DNA from: Amycolatopsis australiensis
GTDB lineage: Bacteria > Actinomycetota > Actinomycetes > Mycobacteriales > Pseudonocardiaceae
Length of the DNA stretch: 64,000 nucleotides
Assembly (NCBI RefSeq): GCF_900119165.1
Contig: NZ_FPJG01000006.1
Location: 682,001-746,000 of the forward strand
Direction: 5' to 3'
The translations under genes and the position numbers were made by a program. Each line of letters starts with the position of its first letter. Positions within the stretch are counted from its first letter, which is position 1. The notes beneath the pieces were generated by a model. It saw nothing but the letters and a program-made list of their open reading frames with translations. It made no database searches and was not told the DNA's origin. Shown piece after piece: positions 50,483-59,785 of this stretch.

Positions 50483-52198
50483 TCAGGCCCGAAGCAGCAG
50501 CCTGCGCAGGCGCGGGGAGCGGCCGCCGAGGCCTTCCGCCTCGAACGTCGCGATGCCGACGCGCGGCAGTTCGCGGACTCCCGGGTACACGAGGTAGCGG
50601 GGTACCCAGCGCGGGCGGAACTTCGCGTTGAACCGGTAGAGCGTCTCGATCTGGATCCACCGCGAAAAGAAGTGCAGCACCTTCGCCGACATCCGCGCCA
50701 CCGGTCCCGCGCCGATCCGCTGGCCCTGTTCCATCAGGGCCCGGAACGCCGCGAAGTTCAGCGAGACGTGCTTCACGCCGTGGCGGCGGGCCGCCAGGAG
50801 GAGCTCCGAGATCATCAGCTCGTTGACGCCGTTGTCGGCTGTGCGGTCGCGGCGCATCACGTCCAGCGACAGGCCCGTCGAGCCCCACGGCACGAACTGC
50901 AGCACGCCGCGGACGCGGCCGCCTTGCTCGGCCGTCACCAGGACGGAGCCCGGGTCGCCCATGCGGCCCAGCGCCATCGAAAAGCCGCGCTCGGTGTCCG
51001 TGCCGCGCCAGTTCGCGGCCAGCGCCGCCAGCTCGTCCAGCTCGCCTTCGCGCAGGTCCTCGGCCCGCCGCACCAGCACCTTGTAGCCCGCGCGCTTGGT
51101 GCGGGCCGCGGCTTGGCGGACGCCCCGCATGACGCGACCGTCCAACGTGAACTCGTCGACGTCGACCACCGCCTCGTCGCCGATCTCCAGGACCTCCAGG
51201 CCGAACCGGGCCCAGACCGTCGCGCCCAGTTCCGAGACGCCCATCGCCGCCGGGACCCAGCCGTTGCGGCGGCAGACCGCCAGGTACTCCTCGATCGCGC
51301 CCGGCCACGCCTCGTGGTCGCCCAGCGGGTCCGCCGAGCACAGCGCCACCCCGGCGATCACGCGGTAGGTGACCGCGGCCTTGCCCGTCTTCGAGAACAC
51401 CGCGAACTTGTCGCGGCGCAGCGCGAAGTAGCCGAGCGAGTCACGCTCGCCGTGCTCGTCGAGCAGCTTGCGCAGGCCGTCGACCTCCTCATCGGACAGC
51501 CGCGGCGCCGGCTCGGCCGAGCGCAGCAGGAAGTACGCCGAGACGAGGACCGCGGCGAGGCCGAACAGCAGGCCGACGGCGGCCGTCAGGTCCTCCAGCC
51601 ACATCTGGTGGAACTCGGCCGGCCCGCTGGCCCCGACCAGCGCGAGCGCGGACTCGGCCAGCCGGTCCGGGAAGCTCATCGGCTCCAGCACCGCCCGCGA
51701 CGCCACCGACAGCAGGATGAGGTTGATCACGAACCCGGCCAGCACCAGCTGCAGGAAAACGCGCACCGCGCGCCACCGGCCGACCACCGGGTCCGGCTTC
51801 GCGATGAAGTAGCGCCGGTTCGCGATCAGGCCCACCAGCAGCACGACCGACACGAGCCCGGCGCCGAAGACGTGCCGCAGCCCGAGGTGCGACACCGTGA
51901 GCAGCACGGTCGCGCCGATCGCGAGCTGCCAGGCGCGCCGCTTGCGGCGGCGCAGGCCGGCGGCCAGAAGGAGCAGCAGCACGCCGGTGACCAGCGCCAC
52001 GGTCGCCGCCGCGACGGTCGCCTCCTGCGGCAGCTCCAGCCACTCCGACAGGCGGCCGCGCAGGTTGCGCCGCCCGGCCGGCACCAGGACCGACACGAGG
52101 GTCATCAGTCCGGCCAGCCGGGTCACCCACGTGATGACCCCCACGGTGGTGGCTCCGGCCACCTGCCAGGTGATCTGCGCGCGTGTCCCCGTCACCAC
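50483..52198 (-). CDS. MprF-type phosphatidylglycerol lysyltransferase-like protein
   Basis: The 571-residue protein has about six membrane helices in the first 230 residues. A cytosolic DUF2156 aminoacyl-phospholipid synthase domain follows (FAVFSKTGKAAVTYRVIAGV, DPLGDHEAWPGAIEEYL, LSLDVMRRDRTADNGVNELM and VSLNFAAFRALMEQG). Such proteins use lysyl-tRNA to modify membrane phosphatidylglycerol and lower negative surface charge. Unlike mycobacterial LysX no lysyl-tRNA synthetase domain is attached. The GTG start at 52198 has a weak ribosome site, and a second GTG follows directly. Confidence 0.88.
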   Translation of the reverse strand: MVTGTRAQITWQVAGATTVGVITWVTRLAGLMTLVSVLVPAGRRNLRGRLSEWLELPQEATVAAATVALVTGVLLLLLAAGLRRRKRRAWQLAIGATVLLTVSHLGLRHVFGAGLVSVVLLVGLIANRRYFIAKPDPVVGRWRAVRVFLQLVLAGFVINLILLSVASRAVLEPMSFPDRLAESALALVGASGPAEFHQMWLEDLTAAVGLLFGLAAVLVSAYFLLRSAEPAPRLSDEEVDGLRKLLDEHGERDSLGYFALRRDKFAVFSKTGKAAVTYRVIAGVALCSADPLGDHEAWPGAIEEYLAVCRRNGWVPAAMGVSELGATVWARFGLEVLEIGDEAVVDVDEFTLDGRVMRGVRQAAARTKRAGYKVLVRRAEDLREGELDELAALAANWRGTDTERGFSMALGRMGDPGSVLVTAEQGGRVRGVLQFVPWGSTGLSLDVMRRDRTADNGVNELMISELLLAARRHGVKHVSLNFAAFRALMEQGQRIGAGPVARMSAKVLHFFSRWIQIETLYRFNAKFRPRWVPRYLVYPGVRELPRVGIATFEAEGLGGRSPRLRRLLLRA

Positions 52199-52235
52199 CT
52201 GTGCAACCCGTTGCAGCCGATCATGCTTCCCCCAT

Positions 52236-54215
52236 CTATCCCCCGGCGAGCTCCACGAACGGCGTCAGTGCCGCCGGGTTGGCCAGCGCGTCGCGGCTGA
52301 CGGCCCGGTCGGGAGCCACACCGGCGAGGATCTTCTTCACCGGTACCTCACACTTCTTACCGTTCAAGGTACGAGGTATCTCTTGGACCACGACGAACCG
52401 ATCGGGTACATGCCGCGGTGACAGCGCGCTACGCAGCTCCTTCCGCAGCCGCGGCTCGACGTCCGCCAGCCGCGCCCCCTCGGCGAGGACGAGGAAGCAG
52501 ATCAGCTGCCCGTCCTCGTTGCCGGCCGCCGAGGTGTCCACGACCAGGGAGTCCGCGACCTCGTCGTAGCCCTCGACGACCCGGTAGAACTCCGCCGTGC
52601 CCATCCGGACGCCGCCCCGGTTGAGCGTCGAGTCGCTGCGGCCGTAGATCACCGCCGAGCCGCGGTCGGTGATCCGGATCCAGTCGCCGTGGCGCCACAG
52701 CCCCGGGTACATCTCGAAGTACGCCTCGCGCAGCCGCGAGCCGTCGGGGTCGTTCCAGAAGAACACCGGCATCGACGGCATCGGCTTCGTGATCACCAGC
52801 TCGCCGACCTGCTCGACGACGGCGTTGCCCGCCTCGTCGAACGCGTTCACCGCGGCACCCAGCGCCGGGCAGGACAGCTCCCCGAGCCACACCGGCACGT
52901 CGGGCGCCGACGCGACGAACGCCGCGCACAGGTCGGTGCCGCCGGAGACCGAGCAGATCTGGACGTGCTTGCCGATCTCGTCCGCGATCCAGCGGAAGCC
53001 TTCGACGCTCAGCGGCGCGCCGGTCGAGCCGATCGCGCGCAACGCCGTCAGGTCGTAGCGCTGCGCGGGCTTGAGGCCGGCCTTCAGGCAGCTCTGGATG
53101 AACGGCGCCGACGTGCCGAAGTAGGTGATGCGGTGCTGCTCGGCCAGGTGCCAGAGGGCGTTGAGGTCGGGATGTCCCGGGCTGCCGTCGTAGAGCACGA
53201 TCGTGGTGCCGACGAGCAGCCCGGAGATGAGGAAGTTCCACATCATCCAGCCGGTGGTGCTGAACCAGAAGAACCGGTCGCCGGGCCCCAGGTCGGCCTG
53301 CAGGGCCAGTGCCTTGAGGTGCTCGACGGTGATGCCGCCGTGGCCGTGCACGATGCCCTTCGGCAGGCCGGTCGTGCCGGAGGAGTAGAGGACCCACAGC
53401 GGGTGCGCGAAGTCGACCGGCTCGAACAGCAGCGTCGCGCCCTCGTGCTTCGCGAGCAGCTCGGCCCAGTCGAGCGCGCCGTCCATCCGCCCTTCGCCGA
53501 CGTACTCCACGAGCACGGTCGCGGCCAGCGACGGCAGCTTCTGCTGCAGGTCGGCGACCGTCGTCCGGATGTCGAACTGACGGCCGTTGTAGGAATAGGC
53601 GTTGACCGCGAAGAGCACCTTCGGCTCGATCTGCACGAAGCGGTCCGCGACCGCACGGACGCCGAAGTCCGGCGAGCACGAGGACCAGATCGCGCCGATG
53701 CTCGCCGTGGCGAGGAAGGCGACCAGCGTCTGCGGGCAGTTCGGGGCCAGCGCGACGACGCGGTCGCCCTTGCCGACGCCCAGTTCGAGCAACGCCGCCC
53801 GCGCCGCGGCGACCTGCGCGCGCAGCTCGCCGTACGTCAGGTGGCTCGCGAAGCCGTCTTCGCGGTGGAAGATCACCGCGGTCTCGTCGTCGCCCTTCGT
53901 CGCGCCGGCGACGCCAGGGGTCAGCGCGTGCTCCGCGTAGTTCAGCGTGCCGCCCGCGAACCACACGGCGTCCGGCATCTCGCCCGAGAGCACCTCGCCC
54001 GGCCGGTCGTGCCACCGGACGCCGAGGAAGTCCGCGACCGCCGCCCAGAAGTCCGGGCCGCGCTCCACGGAGAACTCCCAGAGCGAGCGGTAGTCGTCCA
54101 CCTCGACGCCGCGCTCGGCGCGCAGCCACTGGCGGAAGGCTTCGATCTTGGTGTCGGCAACGTGGCTCGGCTCAGGGCGCCAGAGCACTTCGGGGGCGTC
54201 GGCGGTGTGCGTCAC
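52236..54215 (-). CDS. Acetoacetate-CoA ligase
   Basis: The 659-residue ANL-superfamily enzyme has the phosphate-binding loop WVLYSSGTTGLPKGIVHGHG and ATP-contact motifs FYRVVEGYDEVADSLVVD and YGRSDSTLNRGGVRMG. The catalytic lysine is in TLNGKKCEVPVKKIL near the C-terminus. The N-terminal WEFSVERGPDFWAAVADFLG is typical of acetoacetyl-CoA synthetases. It activates acetoacetate to acetoacetyl-CoA for lipid or ketone-body metabolism. It is followed 18 bp upstream by the dienelactone-hydrolase-like gene and may be cotranscribed with it. Confidence 0.92.
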   Translation of the reverse strand: MTHTADAPEVLWRPEPSHVADTKIEAFRQWLRAERGVEVDDYRSLWEFSVERGPDFWAAVADFLGVRWHDRPGEVLSGEMPDAVWFAGGTLNYAEHALTPGVAGATKGDDETAVIFHREDGFASHLTYGELRAQVAAARAALLELGVGKGDRVVALAPNCPQTLVAFLATASIGAIWSSCSPDFGVRAVADRFVQIEPKVLFAVNAYSYNGRQFDIRTTVADLQQKLPSLAATVLVEYVGEGRMDGALDWAELLAKHEGATLLFEPVDFAHPLWVLYSSGTTGLPKGIVHGHGGITVEHLKALALQADLGPGDRFFWFSTTGWMMWNFLISGLLVGTTIVLYDGSPGHPDLNALWHLAEQHRITYFGTSAPFIQSCLKAGLKPAQRYDLTALRAIGSTGAPLSVEGFRWIADEIGKHVQICSVSGGTDLCAAFVASAPDVPVWLGELSCPALGAAVNAFDEAGNAVVEQVGELVITKPMPSMPVFFWNDPDGSRLREAYFEMYPGLWRHGDWIRITDRGSAVIYGRSDSTLNRGGVRMGTAEFYRVVEGYDEVADSLVVDTSAAGNEDGQLICFLVLAEGARLADVEPRLRKELRSALSPRHVPDRFVVVQEIPRTLNGKKCEVPVKKILAGVAPDRAVSRDALANPAALTPFVELAGG

Positions 54216-54233
54216 GTCACGAGGGTAATCCCC

Positions 54234-54863
54234 TCACCGGAGGTGGGCATCGAACCAGTTGAGCGTGCGCTGCCAGGCCTCGGCGGCCGCGCCGGGGTCG
54301 GCGTCGAAGCGGTGGTTCGCGCCCGGGTAGTGGACGACGTTCGTGGCCACCTTCGCCGACGCCGCCGCGTCGCGCAGGCGCTCGACGTCGGCACCGCCCG
54401 CCTCGTCGCCTTCGTCGCCGTACATGCCCAGCCACGGGCTGGTCAGGCGGCCGGCGATCTCGACCAGCGCGGGCAGTTCGGCGGCCTGCTGCCCGCCGAC
54501 GCTGACGGCGGCGCCGAGCTTGCGGTGCGAGGCGACGACGAGCGCCGCGGTGCCGCCGAGGTCGAAGCCCATCACGCCGAGCAGGTCGGCCTGGACGCCG
54601 CGCTCGACGAGCCAGGCGAGTGTGATGTCCGTCGCGTCCAGCAGATCCTGCTGGGTCAGCTCCTCGTTTTCCAGGTGCGGGGTGACGGTCAGCCAGCCCT
54701 CGGTGGCGAGGCTGGCGAGCAGCAGCTTCACGCCGTCGGTGACCCCGTCTGCTTCGTGCAGCACCACCAAACCGCCGCGTAGCGCGCCTTCGGGTTCCGA
54801 AAAGGTCAGGCGCAGGGCGCGGCCGTCGGTGCGCTGGTAGTCCACGGTGCTGGTCGACGTCAT
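54234..54863 (-). CDS. Dienelactone hydrolase-family protein with Asp at the nucleophile position
   Basis: The 209-residue alpha/beta protein aligns by pattern with dienelactone hydrolases. The Glu is in VVLHEADGVTDGV, the nucleophile elbow is MGFDLGGTAALVV, the acidic residue is in LGMYGDEGDEAGG and the His in VHYPGANHRFDADPG. The usual Cys of GxCxGG is replaced by Asp (FDLGG), so the chemistry may differ or be lost. The ATG at 54863 is preferred over an in-frame TTG at 54875. It probably precedes the acetoacetyl-CoA ligase in one transcript. Confidence 0.82.
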   Translation of the reverse strand: MTSTSTVDYQRTDGRALRLTFSEPEGALRGGLVVLHEADGVTDGVKLLLASLATEGWLTVTPHLENEELTQQDLLDATDITLAWLVERGVQADLLGVMGFDLGGTAALVVASHRKLGAAVSVGGQQAAELPALVEIAGRLTSPWLGMYGDEGDEAGGADVERLRDAAASAKVATNVVHYPGANHRFDADPGAAAEAWQRTLNWFDAHLR

Positions 54864-55009
54864 TGCGTCACTCAATCACTTCGAGGTGAACGGGAGGAAC
54901 CCAGTTAAGCAGCTCCGCCGCCCGGCTACCGCCTGAAGGGAGTCGCGGGGCGGCGGCCGGAAAAGATACGGTGACGAGGTTGTCCCGTTCTCCCGGAGGA
55001 GCGCCGAAG

Positions 55010-56065
55010 ATGCCGTCCGTGTCCCCGCGTGCCGATCTCGAATCGTTGCCGAAATACGTCCCCGGCCGGACGATCGAAGGCGCGATCAAGCTGGCGAGCA
55101 ACGAGGTGCCCGGCGGCGCGCTGCCGAGCGTGGCGCAGGCGATCGCCGAGGCCGCGGTGGGCATCAACCGCTACCCGGACACCGGCTCCCAGGCGCTGCG
55201 CGAGCGGCTGGCCCGCGAGCTGGACGTGCCGGTGGAGCGCGTCGCGATCGGCTGCGGCTCGGTGTCGCTGTGCCAGCAGACGATTCAGGCGGTGTGCGCG
55301 CCCGGCGACGAGGTGGTCTTCGGCTGGCGCTCGTTCGAGGCGTACCCGATCGTCACGCAGGTGGCGAACGCCGTGTCGGTGAAGGTGCCGATCACCGAAG
55401 GCCAGGAGCTGGACCTCGACGCGATGGTCGCGGCGATCACCGACCGGACGCGCGTGGTCTTCGTCTGCAACCCGAACAACCCGACCGGCACGGCGGTGCG
55501 GCGCGCGGAGCTGGAGCGGTTCCTCGACGCGGTCCCGGAGCACGTGCTGGTGGTGCTGGACGAGGCGTACAAGGAGTTCGTCACCGATCCCGAGGTGCCC
55601 GACGGCGTCGAGTACACGCGCGCGCGCTCGAACGTCATGGTGCTTCGCACGTTCTCGAAGGCGTACGGCCTCGCGGGTCTTCGCGTGGGTTACGCCGTGG
55701 CGCCCGAGCCGATCGCGGACGCGCTTCGCCAGGTGTACGTCGCCTTCTCGGTGAACATGCTGGCCCAGGTCGCGGCGCTGGCGTCGCTGGACGCGGCCGA
55801 CGAGCTGCTGGAGCGCTGCAAGGAGATCGTCGCCGAGCGCGACCGGGTGCGCGACGCGCTGCTGGCGGCGGGGTACCGGGTGCCGGAGACGCAGGCGAAC
55901 TTCGTCTGGCTGCCGCTGGGTGACGACGCGACGCGGTTCGCCGAGCACGCGCTGGACCGCAAGCTGGTGGTGCGTCCCTTCGCCGGCGACGGCGTGCGCG
56001 TGACCATCGGCACCCGCGAGGAGAACGACCTCTTCCTGGCGGCGGCGCGCGACTTCAGCCGCTGA
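55010..56065 (+). CDS. HisC-family aminotransferase (histidinol-phosphate or aromatic)
   Basis: The 351-residue fold-type I enzyme shows [20 protein letters not shown], the PLP aspartate in [13 protein letters not shown], and the Schiff-base lysine in [20 protein letters not shown]. The arginine for the substrate carboxylate is in [23 protein letters not shown] precedes the ATG at 55010. Because it stands alone, outside a his operon, it may be the phenylalanine/aromatic aminotransferase paralogue (pat) rather than the biosynthetic HisC. Its 3' end overlaps the convergent permease gene by 11 bp. Confidence 0.9.
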   Translation: MPSVSPRADLESLPKYVPGRTIEGAIKLASNEVPGGALPSVAQAIAEAAVGINRYPDTGSQALRERLARELDVPVERVAIGCGSVSLCQQTIQAVCAPGDEVVFGWRSFEAYPIVTQVANAVSVKVPITEGQELDLDAMVAAITDRTRVVFVCNPNNPTGTAVRRAELERFLDAVPEHVLVVLDEAYKEFVTDPEVPDGVEYTRARSNVMVLRTFSKAYGLAGLRVGYAVAPEPIADALRQVYVAFSVNMLAQVAALASLDAADELLERCKEIVAERDRVRDALLAAGYRVPETQANFVWLPLGDDATRFAEHALDRKLVVRPFAGDGVRVTIGTREENDLFLAAARDFSR

Positions 56066-56828
56066 ACTGCTTGACGACGAGCTGGATCACGGCGGCGACG
56101 CCGATCACGACGATCACGCCGCGCAGCACCGCCGGCGGCAGCTTCCGGCCGATCTTCGCGCCGAGGAAGCCGCCGGCGGTGGAGCCGACGGCCAGCCACA
56201 GGACGACGGGCCAGCTGATCGGCGCGACGAAGGCGTAGATCACCCCGGCGACGACGTTGACGACGGCGGCGAGCACGTTCTTGACGCCGTTGAGCTTCTG
56301 CAGGGGTTCCGAGAGCAGCATCCCCATGACGGCCATCAGCATCACGCCCTGCGCGGCGGTGAAGTACCCGCCGTAGATGCCGATGAGGAAGATGAAGAAC
56401 ATCAGCAGCGGGCCGGGCTTGTGCTCGGTGCCGTTGTGCTCCCGCCGCTCCGCGACCCACTTCGACACTTTCGGCTGAATGATCACGAGGATCACGGCGA
56501 GCCCGACGAGCACGGGCACGACGGCTTCGAAGGCGTCCTTCGGCAGCGAGAGCAGCAGGATGGTGCCGCCGATGGCGCCGAGGAAGGAAGCGACGGCGAA
56601 CCGGGCGGTCTGCCGCCAGTAGCCGGTGAGCTCGTGCCGGTAACCCCAGGCGCCGCTGAGGGTGCCGGGCGCGAGCCCGATGGCGTTGGAGGTGGTGGCG
56701 GTCACGGGCGAGAAGCCGAGCGCGACGAGAACGGGGAAGGTGACGAGCGTCCCCGACCCGACCACGGCGTTGATGGTCCCGGCCCAGACCCCGGCGACCA
56801 CGACGATCAAGGCGTGCCACCACGTCAT
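56055..56828 (-). CDS. TauE/SafE-family permease
   Basis: The 257-residue membrane protein has about eight hydrophobic segments and the two internal TauE motifs, [20 protein letters not shown] near the N-terminus and [20 protein letters not shown] in the second half. Family members export sulfite, sulfoacetate or related anions. No sulfur genes are adjacent, so the substrate is open. It is convergent with and slightly overlaps the aminotransferase gene. Confidence 0.9.
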   Translation of the reverse strand: MTWWHALIVVVAGVWAGTINAVVGSGTLVTFPVLVALGFSPVTATTSNAIGLAPGTLSGAWGYRHELTGYWRQTARFAVASFLGAIGGTILLLSLPKDAFEAVVPVLVGLAVILVIIQPKVSKWVAERREHNGTEHKPGPLLMFFIFLIGIYGGYFTAAQGVMLMAVMGMLLSEPLQKLNGVKNVLAAVVNVVAGVIYAFVAPISWPVVLWLAVGSTAGGFLGAKIGRKLPPAVLRGVIVVIGVAAVIQLVVKQFSG

Positions 56829-57010
56829 TTCGCGCTCACGCGGCGAGCGTAAGCAGGACCGCCCGCCGCCCGCGACGCGGAGGGGCCCAGATGTGGCAGG
56901 TCAGACACTGGACTTGCGGCGAGCCCGGTGAGCCTGGCCGCGCTTCCAGCCGTGAGCCGGGCGCACCCCGGGTCAGGCACTCGGGCGCCGCGGCCGCCGG
57001 AGCTGACAGG

Positions 57011-57712
57011 ATGGGCGGCGTGGACACCGAGCAGGTCTGGAGCGCGACCGTCGACCGGCTGCGGGCGCGGATCGACTCCGGGGACCTGCCGCCCGGCAGC
57101 CGGCTGCCCGCCGAGCGCGTTCTCTGCGAGGAGCTCGGCATCAGCCGGGGTTCGCTGCGGCAGGCGCTGCGCGTTCTCGACTCCATCGGCTACGTCCAGA
57201 TCCGCGCCGGCTCCGGCACCTACGTCCGTGAGCAGCGGGAACAGCCGCTGCGGACCTGGTTCACCGAGCACGACCAGCTCGTCGAAAAGCTCTTCGACCT
57301 GCGGGCGACCGTCGAGCCCACCCTCGCCGAACGGCTCGCGCGGCAGGCGAGCCCCAAGACCGTCAGCCGGCTCGAGGACAACGTCGCCGAGATGGCGCAG
57401 GCCGCCGCCGACGGGGACATGCTGCACGTCATCGCCGCCGATGCCGAGTTTCACCGGGTCATCGCCCAGAACGCCGGGAACGACGACGTCGCCGGGCTGC
57501 TGCGCTCCGTGCTCGCCCTGGTCGGCGAGGAGCGCCGCGCCGCGCTGCGGCTGCCCGGGCAGATCCGCAAGGCCGTCGACGACCACCGGGCCATCCTCGA
57601 CGCCATCCGCCGCTCCGATCCCGCCGCAGCCCGCGAGCTGACCCTCAAGCACCTGCTCGACGCCAAGTCCTACGCCCACGACTTCGCCGCGCACCCTGAA
57701 GGGTCCACTTAG
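57011..57712 (+). CDS. GntR/FadR-family transcriptional regulator
   Basis: The 233-residue protein has a GntR winged helix (LPPGSRLPAERVLCEELGIS then RGSLRQALRVLDSIGYVQIR). An FCD-type all-helical effector domain follows with the metal-contacting DAEFHRVIAQNAGND and HRAILDAIRRSD histidines. The ATG at 57011 is used. A GTG at 57020 is an alternative. It ends 4 bp before the convergent FBP-protein gene. The ligand is likely a small organic acid (family knowledge). It may regulate the adjacent TauE permease, from which it is divergent. Confidence 0.9.
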   Translation: MGGVDTEQVWSATVDRLRARIDSGDLPPGSRLPAERVLCEELGISRGSLRQALRVLDSIGYVQIRAGSGTYVREQREQPLRTWFTEHDQLVEKLFDLRATVEPTLAERLARQASPKTVSRLEDNVAEMAQAAADGDMLHVIAADAEFHRVIAQNAGNDDVAGLLRSVLALVGEERRAALRLPGQIRKAVDDHRAILDAIRRSDPAAARELTLKHLLDAKSYAHDFAAHPEGST

Positions 57713-57716
57713 GACG

Positions 57717-58214
57717 CTAGCGGGACTCCAGCACGCGCGCGACGAACTTGTGCAGGTTCGCCTCCAGCCGCGCGACCCGCTCCTCCAGGGTGAGCGTCTC
57801 GTACGGCTGGGGCACGTCGGACTTCAGCTCCCCGCGCAAGTACTGGCAGCAGGCCAGGTTGCCGCACGCGTAGATGCCCAGCGTGTTGCCTTCGCGGCCG
57901 AGCTTCCCGGCGCGCCTGCCGGAGAACAGCGTGATGTCGGCGAGCCCGTGTGCCGTCGTGCAGAAGCCGCAGATGTTGCTGCGCAGGCGCGACTTCGGCG
58001 GCGCCGCCGCCCGTAGCGCGAGCCCGACCACCTCGCCGCCGTACGGCAGCACGAGGTAGGCGCGCGACGGCGCCTTCGGGTCGCGCCAGCCGAGGAACTC
58101 GCGGCGCTCCCAGGGGATTTCGGCGGCCCGGGCGGGCAGCGTCACGCCCTTGGCCTCGCCGCGGGTGCAGTTGACGAACGAGGCCCGGATCTCGTCTTGG
58201 CCGAGTGGGTCCAT
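57717..58214 (-). CDS. FBP-domain (treble-clef zinc finger) protein
   Basis: The 165-residue protein has SFVNCTRGEAKGVTLP at the start and the paired cysteines ICGFCTTAHGLADIT and YACGNLACCQYLRGEL, a treble-clef zinc finger of the type found in elongation-factor-like FBP proteins. In mycobacteria these proteins act on the ribosome against fusidic acid-like stress (family knowledge, uncertain here). The ATG at 58214 is divergent from the cyclase gene. Confidence 0.85.
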   Translation of the reverse strand: MDPLGQDEIRASFVNCTRGEAKGVTLPARAAEIPWERREFLGWRDPKAPSRAYLVLPYGGEVVGLALRAAAPPKSRLRSNICGFCTTAHGLADITLFSGRRAGKLGREGNTLGIYACGNLACCQYLRGELKSDVPQPYETLTLEERVARLEANLHKFVARVLESR

Positions 58215-58285
58215 GCTCCGCACGGTAACCGCCGGACACGGGCAGTGGCGACGCATTTTTCCGCCGGCGCCGTACGATCGACGCC

Positions 58286-59785
58286 GTGCGCAAGATCGCC
58301 GTGGGGAACTTCCGGGTGGTACTGCGCACCAGCCTGGGCTTCGCCGGGCTGGGCGTCGGCTCCAGCGTCGCCGGGGCCGGGGTGGTCGCGCTGCTCCTGC
58401 TGCTGCAGGGCCTGCCGAACGACGTCGGCGACCGCGGCTGGGTGCTGGGCCTGACCGCGGCCGGGATCGTCGCGGTCGCGCTGCTCGTCGGAACACTGTG
58501 GACGGCCTTCCTGCAGCGGCGCACCGCGATCTGGTTCGTGTTCGGCCGCCCGCCGTCGGAGAGCGAGGCCCGGCGCGCGTTGCGGCTGCCCTTCGACATG
58601 GCCGTCGTCAGCGGCACGCTCTGGCTGGCCGGCACCGCCATCCTCAGCGTGCTGGCCGGCGTGCTCGGCTCGGCCCGGGACGCCGTGGGCATGGCGACGG
58701 TGATCGGGCTCGGCGGCCTCACCACCGTCGGGCTCACCTACCTCGCCGCCGAGTGGGTGGCCCGGCCGGTGATGACGATCGCGCTGGACGTCCTGCCGCC
58801 GCGCGGCTCACTGCCGGTCACCGTGCTGACGCGGCTGGTCGTCACCTGGGCGCTGGCCAGCGGCGTCCCGTTCGTCGGCGTCCTCCTCACCGCGACGCCG
58901 CCGGACCTCGGCTCGGCCAACCACACCGCGAGCCTGGTCATGCTGTCGGTGATCGGGCTGGCCGTCGGCGCGATCGGCACCGCGCTGCTGGCGCGGGCCG
59001 TCGCGGCGCCGCTGCACCGGCTGCGCGTGGCGCTCGACGAGATCGCCCGCGGCAACACCGACGTCACCGTCGACGTCGACGACTCCAGCGAGATCGGCAT
59101 GCTCCAGACGTCGGTGAACCAGCTGGCCGCCGGCCTGCGCGAGCAGGCGCGGATGCGGGACCTGTTCGGCAGGCACGTCGGCGCCGACGTCGCCCGGCAC
59201 GCGCTGGAGTACGGCGCGTCCCTGTCCGGTGACGTCCGCGAGGTGACCGCACTGTTCGTCGACGTCGTCGACTCGACCGCGCTCGCCTACCGCACCCCGC
59301 CGGAGGAGCTGGTCGGGAAGCTCAACCGGCTGTTCGCCGCCGTCGTCTCCGCGGTCAACGCGCGTGGCGGGCTGGTCAACAAGTTCCAGGGCGACGCCGC
59401 GTTGTGCATCTTCGGCGCCCCGACCCGGCTCGCGGACGCGCCGACCGCCGCGCTGGCCGCGGCCCGCACGATCCGGGACGCGGTGCGCGAGAACGGCGAG
59501 CTCGACCTCGGCATCGGCGTCTCGACCGGCCCGGTGTTCGCCGGGCAGCTCGGCACCAGCAGCCGGCTGGAGTACACCGTGATCGGGGACGCGGTCAACG
59601 AGGCCGCGCGGCTCACCGAGCTGGCCAAGGCGGTGCCGTCACGCATCCTCGCCAGCGACGCCGTCGTCTCCGCGGCGCTGCCCAGCGAGGCTGCGCACTG
59701 GGAGAAGCACGGCGAGCTGGAGCTGCGCGGCCGCCAGGAGCCGACCCCGACCTGGACGGCCGGCACGGCCGCTCAGGACGGCTGA
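58286..59785 (+). CDS. Membrane adenylate cyclase with HAMP domain (class III)
   Basis: The 499-residue protein has six membrane helices in the first 240 residues, a HAMP segment (ARAVAAPLHRLRVALDEIAR) and a class III cyclase domain. The metal Asp is in VTALFVDVVDST, then VNKFQGDAALCIFGAP, and the catalytic region is SSRLEYTVIGDAVNEAARLT. The layout matches the Rv3645/Rv1319c group of mycobacterial cyclases. It makes cyclic AMP, the ligand of CRP-type regulators. A consensus CRP box occurs at 8919. Its 3' end overlaps the convergent FabH gene by 13 bp. Confidence 0.92.
   Translation: MRKIAVGNFRVVLRTSLGFAGLGVGSSVAGAGVVALLLLLQGLPNDVGDRGWVLGLTAAGIVAVALLVGTLWTAFLQRRTAIWFVFGRPPSESEARRALRLPFDMAVVSGTLWLAGTAILSVLAGVLGSARDAVGMATVIGLGGLTTVGLTYLAAEWVARPVMTIALDVLPPRGSLPVTVLTRLVVTWALASGVPFVGVLLTATPPDLGSANHTASLVMLSVIGLAVGAIGTALLARAVAAPLHRLRVALDEIARGNTDVTVDVDDSSEIGMLQTSVNQLAAGLREQARMRDLFGRHVGADVARHALEYGASLSGDVREVTALFVDVVDSTALAYRTPPEELVGKLNRLFAAVVSAVNARGGLVNKFQGDAALCIFGAPTRLADAPTAALAAARTIRDAVRENGELDLGIGVSTGPVFAGQLGTSSRLEYTVIGDAVNEAARLTELAKAVPSRILASDAVVSAALPSEAAHWEKHGELELRGRQEPTPTWTAGTAAQDG

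Noticed and set aside
50403..51341. Long minus-strand frame starting before the lysyltransferase gene end
   Set aside because: It is a shadow of the 50483-52198 gene in another frame and overlaps tRNA-Ser.
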